From Nonomuraea indica (GTDB lineage: Bacteria; Actinomycetota; Actinomycetes; Streptosporangiales; Streptosporangiaceae): a DNA stretch of 64,000 nucleotides. The translations under genes were made by a program, and so were the position numbers. Shown one piece after another: positions 41,408 to 52,679 of the stretch (positions within the stretch are counted from its first letter, which is position 1; each line of letters begins with the position of its first letter). The DNA lies in contig NZ_KZ559479.1 in NCBI RefSeq assembly GCF_002850745.1, positions 36,117-100,116 of the forward strand, read 5' to 3'. Under the pieces are notes generated by a model. That model was not told where the DNA came from. It searched no databases and saw nothing but the letters and a program-made list of their open reading frames with translations.

Positions 41408-41989
41408 GTGAGCGAAACTTCCGCTGAGGACCGGATCTGGACGGTTCCCAACCTGCTGAGCTTCCTGCGACTCCTCGGCGTGCCCGTCTTCCTCTGGCTC
41501 GTCCTCGGGCCGAAGGCGGACGGGTGGGCGATCGCCGTGCTGGCGGTCGCCGGGTTCACCGACTGGCTCGACGGAAAGATCGCCCGCGCCTTCGACCAGA
41601 CCAGCAGGCTCGGCCGGATCATCGACCCGGCCGCCGACAAGCTCTACGTCTTCGCCACGATCCTGGCGCTGCTCATCCGCGACGTCATCCCGTGGTGGCT
41701 GGTGGCCGTCATCCTCGGCCGCGAACTGTTCGTCGCCTGTTTCATCCCCGTCCTCCGCCGGCACGGATACCGGGCACTGCAGGTGCATTTCCTGGGCAAG
41801 GCCGCCATGTTCAACCTCATGTACGCCTTCCCGCTGCTCTTCCTCGCCTCCCACACCGGCTGGTACGCCGACCTGGCGCGGATCACGGGATGGGCCTTCG
41901 CTCTGTGGGGAACAGGTCTGTACTGGTGGGCGGGCGCGCTCTACGTGGTGCAGGTGCGCCGGCTCGTGACTGCGACCACAAAGGAGTGA
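41408..41989 (+). CDS. CDP-alcohol phosphatidyltransferase (PgsA-like)
   Basis: 193 residues with about six helices. The CDP-alcohol motif is complete: DWLDGKIARAFDQTSRLGRIIDPAADK (positions about 56-82; key residues D, D-G, A-R, G, D, D). It makes an anionic phospholipid such as phosphatidylglycerophosphate, phosphatidylinositol phosphate or cardiolipin from CDP-diacylglycerol. Start GTG 41408. Followed after 4 bases by the nucleotidyltransferase fusion. A pgsA-type gene near garA and gcv genes is also the mycobacterial order. Confidence 0.88.
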   Translation: MSETSAEDRIWTVPNLLSFLRLLGVPVFLWLVLGPKADGWAIAVLAVAGFTDWLDGKIARAFDQTSRLGRIIDPAADKLYVFATILALLIRDVIPWWLVAVILGRELFVACFIPVLRRHGYRALQVHFLGKAAMFNLMYAFPLLFLASHTGWYADLARITGWAFALWGTGLYWWAGALYVVQVRRLVTATTKE

Positions 41990-41993
41990 TCGT

Positions 41994-44498
41994 GTGAAGG
42001 CGGTCGTCATGGCGGGAGGCGAGGGCACCCGGCTGCGGCCGATGACGGCCAACCAGCCCAAGCCCCTGCTCCCCGTCGCCAACCGCCCGATCATGGAGCA
42101 CGTGCTGCGCCTGCTCAAGCGGCACGGCGTCACCGAGACGGTCGTCACCCTGCAGTTCCTCGCCGCGCTGGTGCGCAACTACTTCGGCGACGGCGACGAA
42201 CTGGGCATGAGCCTGCAGTACGCCACCGAGGACATCCCGCTCGGCACGGCGGGCAGCGTGAAGAACGCCGCCGACCGGCTGCGCGAGGACACGTTCCTGG
42301 TGATCTCCGGCGACGCGCTGACCGACATCGACCTGACGGACATGGTCCGCTTCCACCGCGAGACCTCGGCCCTGGTCACCGTCGGGCTCAAGCGCGTCCC
42401 CAACCCCCTCGAGTTCGGCATCATCATCGTCGACGAGACCGGACGGGTGCAGCGCTTCCTGGAGAAGCCCACCTGGGGCCAGGTCTTCTCCGACACCGTC
42501 AACACCGGCGTGTACGTCATGGAGCCCGAGGTGCTCGACCACGTCGCCGCCGGCGGGCCCGTCGACTGGTCGGCCGACGTCTTCCCCCGGCTGCTCGACG
42601 CCGGCGCCCCCATCTACGGCTACGTGGCCGACGGCTACTGGGAGGACGTCGGCACCCACGAGAGCTATCTCAAGGCCCAGGCCGACGCCCTGTCCGGGCG
42701 GGTCAGGCTGGACCTCGGCGGCTTCGAGCTCTCGCCCGGCGTCTGGGTGGCCGAGTCGGCCTCCGTCGACCCGGACGCGGTGCTCAAGGGGCCGCTGCTC
42801 GTCGGCGACTACGCCAAGGTGGAGGCCGGCGCCGAGCTGCGGGAGTTCACCGTGCTGGGCAACAACGCGGTCGTGCGCGAGGGCGCCTTCCTGCACCGGG
42901 CGGTCGTGCACGACAACGTCTACCTCGGCCCCGGTGCCCACCTGCGCGGCTGCGTCATCGGCAAGAACACCGACGTGATGTCCGGCGCCCGCATCGAGGA
43001 GAGCGCCGTCATCGGCGACGAATGCGTCATCGAGCCCGAGGCGTACATCTCCAGCGGCGTCAAGGTCTACCCGTTCAAGACCATCGAGGCCGGGGCGGTG
43101 GTCAACACCAGCGTCATCTGGGAGTCGCGCGGCCAGCGCAGCCTGTTCGGGCCGCGCGGCGTCAGCGGACTGGTCAACGTCGAGATCACCCCCGAGCTGT
43201 GCGTACGGCTGGCCAGCGCGTACGCCACCACCCTGGAGAAGGGCGCCCACGTCGTCACCTCCCGCGACTCCTCCCTGGCGGCCAGGGCGCTCAAGCGGGC
43301 CGTGATCAGCGCGCTGACCGCGGGCGCCATCAACGTGCTCGACCTGGAGGCCGCCCCGCTGCCGGTGGCCCGCTTCCACACCTCCCGGGAGTCGGCCGCC
43401 GGCGGCATCACGCTGCGCACCACCGCCGGCGACCCGCAGAGCGTCGACATCGTGATCATGGACGACCGGGGCGCCGACCTGCCCGCCGCGGCCCAGCGCA
43501 AGCTGGAGCGGGTCTTCTCGCGGCAGGAGTTCCGTCGGGCCTTCCCCGGCGAGATCGCCGAGCTCCGCTACCCCGCCCGCGTGGTGGAGGACTACACCCA
43601 CGAGCTGCTGCGCCGCATCGACATGACCGGCATCGACGGCATGAAGGTGGTCGTCGACTGCGCTGGCGGCACCTCCTCGCTCGTCCTGCCGACGCTGCTC
43701 GGCCGGGTGGGGGTGGACGTGCTCACCGTCAACGCCCGCCTCGACGACACCTCGCCCACCGAGACGCTCGCCGAGCGTCGCCGCGACCTGCAACGCCTCT
43801 CGGAGCTGGTCGGCTCCTCCCGCGCCGCGTTCGGCGTCCGCTTCGACCCCGTGGGCGAGCGGATCGCCCTCGTGGACGAGATGGGCCAGCTCATCGGCGA
43901 GGAACGCGCCCTGCTCGTGGTCCTCGACCTGGTGGCCGCCGAACGACGCGGCGGCAGGGTCGCGCTGCCCGTCACCACCACCCGGGTCGCCGAGCAGGTC
44001 TGCCGCTTCCACGGCGTCCAGGTGCAGTGGACCCCGACCGCGCTCGACGCGCTCACCTCGGCCGCCGCCGGCCACGACATGATCTTCGCGGGCGACGGCA
44101 GGGGCGGCTTCGTGGTCCCGGAGTTCTCGCCCGCGGTCGACGGGCTGGCCGCCTTCATGCGGCTGCTCGGCCTGGTCGCCCGCACCCGCCTGTCGCTCAG
44201 CCAGATCGACGCCCGCATCCCCGTGGCGCGGCTGCTGAAGCGCACCGTGCCGACCCGGTGGGCGGCCAAGGGGGCCGTCATGCGCTCGGTCATCGAGGTC
44301 GTCGAGGCGGGCTCGGAGCGGCACCGGGTCGACACCACCGACGGGGTGCGCGTCACCGGCGACGACGGGAGCTGGGTGCTCATCCTGCCCGCCGCCACCG
44401 AACCCGTCACCGACCTGTGGGCCGAGGCCCAGGACGTCGACACCGCCCAGGCGCTCCTCGAACGCTGGGCCCGGGTGGTCGAGCGGGCCGCCGGCTGA
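41994..44498 (+). CDS. Sugar nucleotidyltransferase-hexapeptide-phosphomannomutase-like fusion
   Basis: 834 residues. Residues 1-235 are a nucleotidyltransferase (VVMAGGEGTRLRPMT, QPKPLLPVAN, EKPTWGQV), 245-370 hexapeptide repeats of a left-handed helix, and 380-834 a phosphohexomutase-like region. In the last part the phosphoserine loop (TASHNP in active enzymes) is not found and the metal loop DGDxDR reads DPVGERI (near 619), so the mutase half looks inactive. The enzyme part would make GDP-mannose or a similar nucleotide sugar for cell envelope glycans. GTG 41994 has AAAGGAG ahead. Confidence 0.87.
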   Translation: MKAVVMAGGEGTRLRPMTANQPKPLLPVANRPIMEHVLRLLKRHGVTETVVTLQFLAALVRNYFGDGDELGMSLQYATEDIPLGTAGSVKNAADRLREDTFLVISGDALTDIDLTDMVRFHRETSALVTVGLKRVPNPLEFGIIIVDETGRVQRFLEKPTWGQVFSDTVNTGVYVMEPEVLDHVAAGGPVDWSADVFPRLLDAGAPIYGYVADGYWEDVGTHESYLKAQADALSGRVRLDLGGFELSPGVWVAESASVDPDAVLKGPLLVGDYAKVEAGAELREFTVLGNNAVVREGAFLHRAVVHDNVYLGPGAHLRGCVIGKNTDVMSGARIEESAVIGDECVIEPEAYISSGVKVYPFKTIEAGAVVNTSVIWESRGQRSLFGPRGVSGLVNVEITPELCVRLASAYATTLEKGAHVVTSRDSSLAARALKRAVISALTAGAINVLDLEAAPLPVARFHTSRESAAGGITLRTTAGDPQSVDIVIMDDRGADLPAAAQRKLERVFSRQEFRRAFPGEIAELRYPARVVEDYTHELLRRIDMTGIDGMKVVVDCAGGTSSLVLPTLLGRVGVDVLTVNARLDDTSPTETLAERRRDLQRLSELVGSSRAAFGVRFDPVGERIALVDEMGQLIGEERALLVVLDLVAAERRGGRVALPVTTTRVAEQVCRFHGVQVQWTPTALDALTSAAAGHDMIFAGDGRGGFVVPEFSPAVDGLAAFMRLLGLVARTRLSLSQIDARIPVARLLKRTVPTRWAAKGAVMRSVIEVVEAGSERHRVDTTDGVRVTGDDGSWVLILPAATEPVTDLWAEAQDVDTAQALLERWARVVERAAG

Positions 44499-44652
44499 GC
44501 ACCTGAGAGGAATGTCACCCTCCGTGACGGGCCGCCGGGGTTCGCATAGAACCGGGCAAGATCGTATCGTGTAAAGGCGCGGCGGCATGGACCTGCGGGC
44601 TAGGGCGGCGGTAACTTTGTCACCGTCCGAACCCGTCGTCCAGCGCCCCGCC

Positions 44653-44681
44653 TTGACCTTTGCCGTTCAGCAGCGTAAGTT
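44653..44681 (+). promoter_or_regulatory. Promoter of the garA-ftsR pair
   Basis: TTGACC (44653-44658), 17 bases, TAAGTT (44676-44681): a good sigma-70 match. Behind it AAGTTGCG and CGCAAACTT (44677-44699) form an imperfect inverted repeat. The remaining part of the 268-base space upstream (44499-44652) shows nothing definite. Confidence 0.65.
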
Positions 44682-44766
44682 GCGGCATTCGCAAACTTGA
44701 AGAGCGAAGCGAGGCGCGCCCCGAGCACCGTCGCCGCGTCTTCGCGGTAGGAGGCCGAGCCGATCG

Positions 44767-45279
44767 ATGCCGAGCGTCTACTGCACGCAGTGCGGGCACG
44801 CCAACCCCGAGGATGCCCGTTTCTGTTCCCGTTGTGGGTCCCCGCTGACCAGGCATGAGGTCGGCGCCGACACGACATCGACGATCTCCGTCGCGGGAAT
44901 CGAGGCGTACGAGGCTGAGACCGGCAACATGCTGCTGGCCGAGCAGGCGCTGGTCGAACAGCTCCCGCCGGGCACGGGGTTGCTGACGGTGACCAGGGGC
45001 CCCAACCAGGGCAGCCGGTTCCGCCTCGACAAGGACCTCACCACCACCGGGCGCCACCCCGAGAGCGACATCTTCCTCGACGACATCACGGTCTCGCGCC
45101 GCCACGTCGAGTTCTACCGCCACCGGGGCGGCCAGTTCTCCGTGCGGGACGTGGGCAGCCTCAACGGCACCTACGTCAACCGCGAGCGCATCGAGGAGGT
45201 GCCGCTGCACTCCGGCGACGAGGTGCAGATCGGCAAGTTCCGCCTCCTGTTCCTCGTGCGGAGCGCCGGCGGCGCATGA
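44767..45279 (+). CDS. garA: FHA-domain protein GarA/OdhI, with zinc ribbon
   Basis: 170 residues. An N-terminal zinc ribbon (CTQCGHANPEDARFCSRCG, 6-24), a Thr/Ser stretch DTTSTISV (about 37) in the place of the kinase-phosphorylated TT of GarA/OdhI, and an FHA domain (about 75-160: TTGRHPESDIFLDD, SRRHVEFY, LNGTYVNRERI). Known relatives inhibit 2-oxoglutarate dehydrogenase and glutamate enzymes until phosphorylated by Ser/Thr kinases. First gene of the conserved order garA-ftsR-nuclease-resR-gcvP. Ribosome site TAGGAGG. Confidence 0.88.
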   Translation: MPSVYCTQCGHANPEDARFCSRCGSPLTRHEVGADTTSTISVAGIEAYEAETGNMLLAEQALVEQLPPGTGLLTVTRGPNQGSRFRLDKDLTTTGRHPESDIFLDDITVSRRHVEFYRHRGGQFSVRDVGSLNGTYVNRERIEEVPLHSGDEVQIGKFRLLFLVRSAGGA

Positions 45280-45938
45280 GCTCGCAGGCGGCACGCTCGC
45301 ACATGAGCATCGGGGAGGTCCTCGCCCTCCTGCAGGGCGAGTTCCCCGACGTCACGATCTCCAAGATCCGCTTCCTCGAGGGTGAAGGGCTCATCGAGCC
45401 CGAGCGCAGCCCGTCGGGCTTCCGCAAGTTCACCCACCTGCACGTGGAGCAGCTGCGCTACATCCTCACCGAGCAGCGCGACCACTACCTCCCGCTGCGG
45501 GTGATCAAGGACCGGATGGCCGAGGAGCTCGGCCGCCCCCGCGCCGTCCCCGGCGCGCAGGAGACGCAGGAGGTGCGGCTGAGCCGCGCCGAGCTGCTGG
45601 AGGCGGCCGGGATCGACGACGAGACGCTCACCGAGCTGGAGGACTACGGCCTGCTCGCCGCGCACGCCCGGCGCTACGACCAGGACGCGCTGGAGGTGGC
45701 GCGCAGCGTCGGCGCGCTGGCCAGGTTCGGCCTGCACGCCCGGCACCTGCGCGCCGTCAAGGCGGCGGCCGAGCGCGAGGCGGGCCTGGTCGAGCAGACC
45801 GTCGCGCCGATACTCAAACGGCGCGCGCCAGGCGCGATCGGCGAGGCCGACGAGGTGGCCCGTGAGGCCTCCACGCTGCTGCTAGACCTGCACGCCGCGC
45901 TGGTGCGCATCGGTGTGCGCACCGTCCTCGGACGCTGA
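45276..45938 (+). CDS. ftsR: MerR-family regulator FtsR
   Basis: 220 residues. MerR-like winged helix at the N-terminus (SIGEVLALLQGEFPDVTISKIRFLEGEGLIEPERSPSGFRKF, about 11-52), a dimerisation helix, and a second winged-helix-like unit (LSRAELLEAAGIDDETLTELEDYGLL). Corynebacterial FtsR and mycobacterial Rv1828 have this build and control ftsZ and growth genes. ATG 45276 overlaps garA by 4 bases. Confidence 0.88.
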   Translation: MSSQAARSHMSIGEVLALLQGEFPDVTISKIRFLEGEGLIEPERSPSGFRKFTHLHVEQLRYILTEQRDHYLPLRVIKDRMAEELGRPRAVPGAQETQEVRLSRAELLEAAGIDDETLTELEDYGLLAAHARRYDQDALEVARSVGALARFGLHARHLRAVKAAAEREAGLVEQTVAPILKRRAPGAIGEADEVAREASTLLLDLHAALVRIGVRTVLGR

Positions 45939-46127
45939 GCCGCCGGACGCCGGGCCTCCGGGCCCCGGACGGCCGCCGACGGCAGGGCGGCGGGACCCGG
46001 GACGGCCGAGCCGGACCGGGCCCCTCCGGCGGGACATCCGGGGCCTGTCGGGTGTTACGTTGAATTGCAGAAGCGGACCAGCAATGACCTGTGCCGGGTC
46101 ACCGGCCAGTCGAATACGGAGCAGCCC

Positions 46128-46598
46128 GTGTTGCAGATGGAGGTCGTGGGCGTACGCGTTGAGATGCCCACAAACCAGCCGATCGTCTTGCTCAAGGAGG
46201 CACACGGGGAGCGGTTCCTGCCCATCTGGATCGGCATGACCGAGGCCACGGCCATCGCGCTGGCCCAGGCGGAGGAGCCGCCGCCGCGGCCGCTGACGCA
46301 CGACCTGTTCAGGGACGTGCTGAGCGCCCTGGGCGTCGGCCTGCGTGCCGTCAACATCGTCGCCCTGCGCGACGGCATCTTCTTCGCCGATCTGGTGTTC
46401 TCCAACGGGGTGGAGGTGAGCGCGCGGCCGTCCGACTCGATCGCGCTCGCCCTGCGCACCGGGGCGCGCATCTTCGCCAGCGAGGAGGTCGTCCAGGAGG
46501 CCGGAGTGATCATCCCCGACGACCAGGAGGACGAGGTGGAGAAGTTCAGGGTGTTCCTTGACACGATCACGCCCGAAGACTTCGGTAAGGCGGGGTAG
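46128..46598 (+). CDS. Bifunctional nuclease family protein (Rv1829-like)
   Basis: 156 residues of the DUF151 domain: LQMEVVGVRVEMPTNQPIVLLKE, RFLPIWIGMTEATAIALAQ, PRPLTHDLFRDVLSALG, VSARPSDSIALALRTGARIFASE, and the C-terminal UvrB/C-like helix EDEVEKFRVFLDTITPEDF. The family includes a DNase/RNase from plants and mycobacterial Rv1829. GTG 46128 is chosen for the GGAG 6 bases ahead; ATG 46137 is possible. Confidence 0.88.
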   Translation: MLQMEVVGVRVEMPTNQPIVLLKEAHGERFLPIWIGMTEATAIALAQAEEPPPRPLTHDLFRDVLSALGVGLRAVNIVALRDGIFFADLVFSNGVEVSARPSDSIALALRTGARIFASEEVVQEAGVIIPDDQEDEVEKFRVFLDTITPEDFGKAG

Positions 46599-46642
46599 GT
46601 ATTTCAGTGCATTTACGCTTCACGACGCGCCGAGCCGGATCG

Positions 46643-46671
46643 TTGACTGCGCATGGTCACAGTCCTACGGT
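46643..46671 (+). promoter_or_regulatory. Promoter of the resR-like gene
   Basis: TTGACT (46643-46648), 17 bases, TACGGT (46666-46671), a good sigma-70 match 75 bases before the GTG start. Confidence 0.65.
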
Positions 46672-46746
46672 GCAAGTGAAACCCGTGGTCGCCCTTTTAC
46701 GAACCCCCAGATCAGGCCACGGGATGAGAGAAAGCCGGAGGTCCGC

Positions 46747-47367
46747 GTGGCGGTCAGCAGCGGCGAGGGTAAGACGGCCGGCCAGGAAGATTCGGTGCGG
46801 CGCGAGAGCGCCCGGCAGCGTGCCGGGGAGCAGGGCCTGCTCTTCGACGAGCAGCCGACGGCGCTGCCGGGTGACATCGGATACCGTGGCCCGACGGCCT
46901 GCGCGGCGGCCGGCATCACCTACAGGCAGCTTGACTACTGGGCGCGCACCGGTCTGGTCGAGCCCACGATAAGAGCCGCCCAGGGCTCGGGCTCCCAGCG
47001 GCTCTACAGCTTCCGCGACATCCTGGTGCTCAAGGTCGTCAAACGGCTGCTCGACACCGGGGTGTCCCTGCAGCAGATCCGCACCGCCGTGCAGCATCTG
47101 CGTGATCGCGGGGTGGCCGACCTCGCGCAGATCACGCTCATGAGCGACGGCGTCAGCGTCTACGAGTGCACCTCGGCCGACGAGGTGATAGACCTGCTCC
47201 AGGGCGGTCAGGGCGTGTTCGGCATCGCGCTCGGCCGGGTCTGGCGGGAGGTCGAGGGCAGCCTCGCGGAGCTGCCGGGGGAACGAGCGGCGGTCGCGGA
47301 CACCGTCCCGGCCGACCACCCCGCTGACGAGCTGGCCCAGCGGCGACGGGCGCGCCGACTGGGGTAG
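46747..47367 (+). CDS. MerR-family regulator, ResR/Rv1830-like
   Basis: 206 residues. A flexible N-terminus of 45 residues (LLFDEQPTALPGDIGYRGP), the MerR helix-turn-helix TACAAAGITYRQLDYWARTGLVEPTIR (about 53-79) and SQRLYSFRDILVLKVVKRLLDTGVSLQQIR, then a coiled dimer helix. Rv1830, the mycobacterial ortholog in the same gene order, influences growth and drug recovery. GTG 46747 has GGAGG 5 bases ahead. It is followed by the glycine riboswitch of gcvP. Confidence 0.87.
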   Translation: MAVSSGEGKTAGQEDSVRRESARQRAGEQGLLFDEQPTALPGDIGYRGPTACAAAGITYRQLDYWARTGLVEPTIRAAQGSGSQRLYSFRDILVLKVVKRLLDTGVSLQQIRTAVQHLRDRGVADLAQITLMSDGVSVYECTSADEVIDLLQGGQGVFGIALGRVWREVEGSLAELPGERAAVADTVPADHPADELAQRRRARRLG

Positions 47368-47393
47368 TAACCTGGAGAGCGCAAGGCTGACGA

Positions 47394-47586
47394 CCCCGTG
47401 CGGGAGAGTCCCCGGGCAGGTCCCAGGGGGCGCCGAAGGAGCAACCCTCCCCGGAATCTCTCAGGCACCTGTACCGCTCGGGTGAGGCGACTCTGGAAAG
47501 CAGCCGCGCCCGCCAGGCGCGTCTCACCGACGGTGCAAGCCCCTCATCCGGGGTGAAGCTCTCAGGTCGAGATGACAGAGGGGGAG
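47394..47586 (+). promoter_or_regulatory. Tandem glycine riboswitch ahead of gcvP
   Basis: Two glycine aptamers in series. Aptamer 1 (about 47396-47497): CGGGAGAGT, GCGCCGAAGGAGCAA, GGAATCTCTCAGGCACC and CTCTGGA. Aptamer 2 (about 47515-47585): CACCGACGGTGCAAGCC, GAAGCTCTCAGGTC and GACAGAGGGGG. These strings are the hallmark of the class. The decarboxylase gene 57 bases on makes the sense clear: glycine induces its own breakdown. Confidence 0.93.
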
Positions 47587-47642
47587 ATCCGGCACACGTC
47601 CGCGCCCTGGCGCCGGTCTCCACAGCCTCGGGAGGCATCTCC

Positions 47643-50522
<2,880 letters not shown>

Positions 50523-50614
50523 GGCCGGGCCGCCCTCGGGGCGGCGCACCCCGGCGGGCACGCAGGGCGTGCCGTCGGACGACAATGGGCACGTGGTTCT
50601 CGCCGAACGACGAC

Positions 50615-50652
50615 CCGGTGCCGGAGGCGGCGAACACCGCCTCCGGCACCGG
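50615..50652. terminator. Strong hairpin behind gcvP
   Basis: Perfect 16-base arms CCGGTGCCGGAGGCGG (50615-50630) and CCGCCTCCGGCACCGG (50637-50652), loop CGAACA. 93 bases behind the gcvP stop; no U run. Confidence 0.75.
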
Positions 50653-50687
50653 CGTCAGGTCCGCCTCCAGGGGCGGCGAGAAGCCCT

Positions 50688-50837
50688 TCATGCCGTTGCC
50701 GACTCGTCCCTCAGCCGGGCCGCGCCGTCGTCCTCCCGGCTGACGGTGATGACGACGCCCTCGCGCCGGTGGCTGCCGACGCGCGGCGTGACGTCCACGA
50801 CGGGCGGCCGCGCCGGCGGGCCGGACGGGGGCGGCAT
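50688..50837 (-). CDS. Possible small protein in the gcvP-TPR gap
   Basis: A 49-codon ORF (ATG 50837 to TGA 50688) with natural-looking sequence: PPSGPPARPPVVDVTPRVGS, then GVVITVSREDDGAARLRDES. No start signal is clear and no family is recognised. It could equally be the remnant of a longer gene. The rest of 50523-50975 holds the hairpin at 50615 and nothing else certain. Confidence 0.3.
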   Translation of the reverse strand: MPPPSGPPARPPVVDVTPRVGSHRREGVVITVSREDDGAARLRDESATA

Positions 50838-50975
50838 GGTGACGCCGGCCAGTTCGGCGCACGGCGGACTCCGTCGTTCGCGAACGGGTCTTCCAGACCT
50901 TCCCCGGCAAGCGGGCAGACATGATCGTCAGAAGTCGTTAGGCTCGGGGCGATCGCCGCCGAAGGGGAGCCTTTC

Positions 50976-51785
50976 GTGACATCTTCAGAGCTGGAGACCC
51001 CGCCTCTGGACACCGCCCGCCGCCTGGCCGAGCAGGGCGACCTCGACGGCGCGGCGGCCATCCTCTCCGAGCTCGCCGCCGACCCCGACGAGCCCCACCG
51101 GGCGCAGGCCGCGGTCGGCCTCGCCGTCGTGCTGGAGGAACGAGGCGACGCCGAGGGCGCCCGTGCCGCCGCCAGGGCCGCGCTCGCCACCGGGCATCCC
51201 GAGTTCGCCGCCCAGGCTGCCTGCCACCTGGCCCAGGGCTTCGAACGGGAGGGGCGGGCCGAGCAGGCCAGGGGCGCCTGGCAGGCGGTGCTCGGCGTCG
51301 GCACGCCCGCCTACCTGCCGCTCGCCCACCTCGCGCTGGCGCGGCTCGCCGTACAGGCGGGCGACGACGGCGAGGCCGAGCAGGCGCTGCGCCAGGCCCT
51401 CGCGGCCGGTGAGACCGCCGGCGACGCCGAGTCGGCCGCGCACGCCGCCCAGCAGCTCGCCGGCCTGCTCCTGGAACGAGGAGAGGCGGGCGAGGCCGCC
51501 GACCTGCTCCTCGACGCGCTCGCCGTCGCCCCGGCCGCGTCGGTGCCGCGGCTGCGCGTGCAGCTCGGGATCGCGCACCTGGAGCTGGCGTGCGCGGAGT
51601 TCGCGGCGGCCGTCGAGGACGGCGCCGACGCCGGGACGGGTGCGCTCGCCATCGAGCTGCTGGCCCGCACGCTGCCCCTGCGCGGCCGCGACGAGGACGC
51701 CGGCCAGGTGTGGGCGTACGGGCTGGACCACGAGGACGAGACCCTCGCCGCCGAGGTCCGCCTGCGCCTCGGCCGCGACACCTGA
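50976..51785 (+). CDS. Tetratricopeptide repeat protein
   Basis: 269 residues, almost wholly helical with about six TPR-like helix pairs (for example DTARRLAEQGDLDGAAAILSEL and AAQAACHLAQGFEREGRAEQA). Ala/Leu/Glu content is high. No signal peptide or second domain, so a cytoplasmic scaffold is likely. GTG 50976 follows GGGGAGC 7 bases ahead. Confidence 0.8.
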   Translation: MTSSELETPPLDTARRLAEQGDLDGAAAILSELAADPDEPHRAQAAVGLAVVLEERGDAEGARAAARAALATGHPEFAAQAACHLAQGFEREGRAEQARGAWQAVLGVGTPAYLPLAHLALARLAVQAGDDGEAEQALRQALAAGETAGDAESAAHAAQQLAGLLLERGEAGEAADLLLDALAVAPAASVPRLRVQLGIAHLELACAEFAAAVEDGADAGTGALAIELLARTLPLRGRDEDAGQVWAYGLDHEDETLAAEVRLRLGRDT

Positions 51786-51835
51786 CCCCGCCCCGCATCC
51801 CTGATCGGCGAGGGGCCCACAGGGAGGGAGTCGGC

Positions 51836-52096
51836 TCAACCGATGACGTGCTCTATGCCGATCCCCACAGCCGCGAGGAGGGCGGAAAGGGACGTGATGG
51901 CGAGCACGACGAGGGCGCATCCGCCCGAGGCAGGTTTCGGCGAGTTCATCTTGGCGGCGGTCTGGTGGTAGAGCTTCACGGCGGGGTCGTTCTCGTCGTC
52001 GTAGTCCCCGTCGTGGTAGCTGATCATTTTCGCGGCGCACAATGCGCAGAGACTTCCCGCCGAGACCTCGGTGCCGCAACCGTTGCATTTCGCCAT
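51836..52096 (-). CDS. Small zinc-ribbon membrane protein
   Basis: 86 residues. N-terminal MAKCNGCGTEVSAGSLCALCAAK with two CxxC pairs (zinc ribbon), an acidic linker (HDGDYDDENDPAVKLYHQ), and one C-terminal helix (CALVVLAITSLSALLAAVGIGI). ATG 52096 has GGAGG 6 bases ahead. Family unknown; tail-anchored topology inferred. Confidence 0.72.
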   Translation of the reverse strand: MAKCNGCGTEVSAGSLCALCAAKMISYHDGDYDDENDPAVKLYHQTAAKMNSPKPASGGCALVVLAITSLSALLAAVGIGIEHVIG

Positions 52097-52679
52097 GCTC
52101 AACCTCCGCGTGGTCGGGTCATCGAAGCGTATCGATCTAGGCGGAGCTTTACACCCCATATGCCTTTCTCAGCCGGGCGCCGCAGCTCATGGTCCCGAGC
52201 CATGTCTGTGCGAGGGTGGGTGCGTCGGCTGCCACAGTGTGTCGGACGGAGGGTCGGTATCGATGCCGCGGGGGTGTGCCGTAAATCCTGCTTGGTGCGC
52301 CGCGCTTCTTTAATCACCTCTTTTCGGGTGTGCCCGCTATGCCGCGCTTGCTCAATTCGTCCCGGAAAAGAATGCGAATGACAGTCATGCGTGGTGAATC
52401 GCGGCGGCCGACAGCGAGGTGCCGGCTGAGCCCATCCGGTGGGCCGGCGCTGTCCGTGCCTGGCGCAGCAGCAGCACGCGCCGGAGGGTTCCCACCAGCT
52501 CATGACGTACCGGGCGTAGGGCTCCAGCGGTTGTCGGGAGAGTGGCGGCCGGGCATGCTGACACGACGCGCCGGGGCGAGGTCGGCGGCGGGCGGAAGGC
52601 GGCTCGGTGACCCATGGCGGGTGCAAGCCGGGGTCGGCAGGGCTGGGGCCGGGAGGTCTGGGGGTCGGGGGAGCTGGAA
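52097..52679. other. 583-base space without a recognised gene, partly low in GC
   Basis: Bases 52120-52400 have clearly lower GC than the surroundings (for example cttctttaatcacctctttt near 52306), the rest is normal. Reading frames are open on the minus strand up to 52626 but show Arg/His/Pro-rich shadow composition and no family motif. The minus-strand part next to 52096 presumably holds the promoter of the zinc-ribbon gene. No repeat, tRNA or transposase trace was found. Confidence 0.5.

Noticed and set aside
44540..44580. A tRNA-like TTCGcATaGAACC string behind the nucleotidyltransferase fusion
   Set aside because: No acceptor, D or anticodon stem can be drawn around it. No tRNA gene was found anywhere in the window.
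52099..52626. A 175-codon minus-strand frame in the low-GC gap
   Set aside because: No motif, start signal or sensible composition; likely open by chance.
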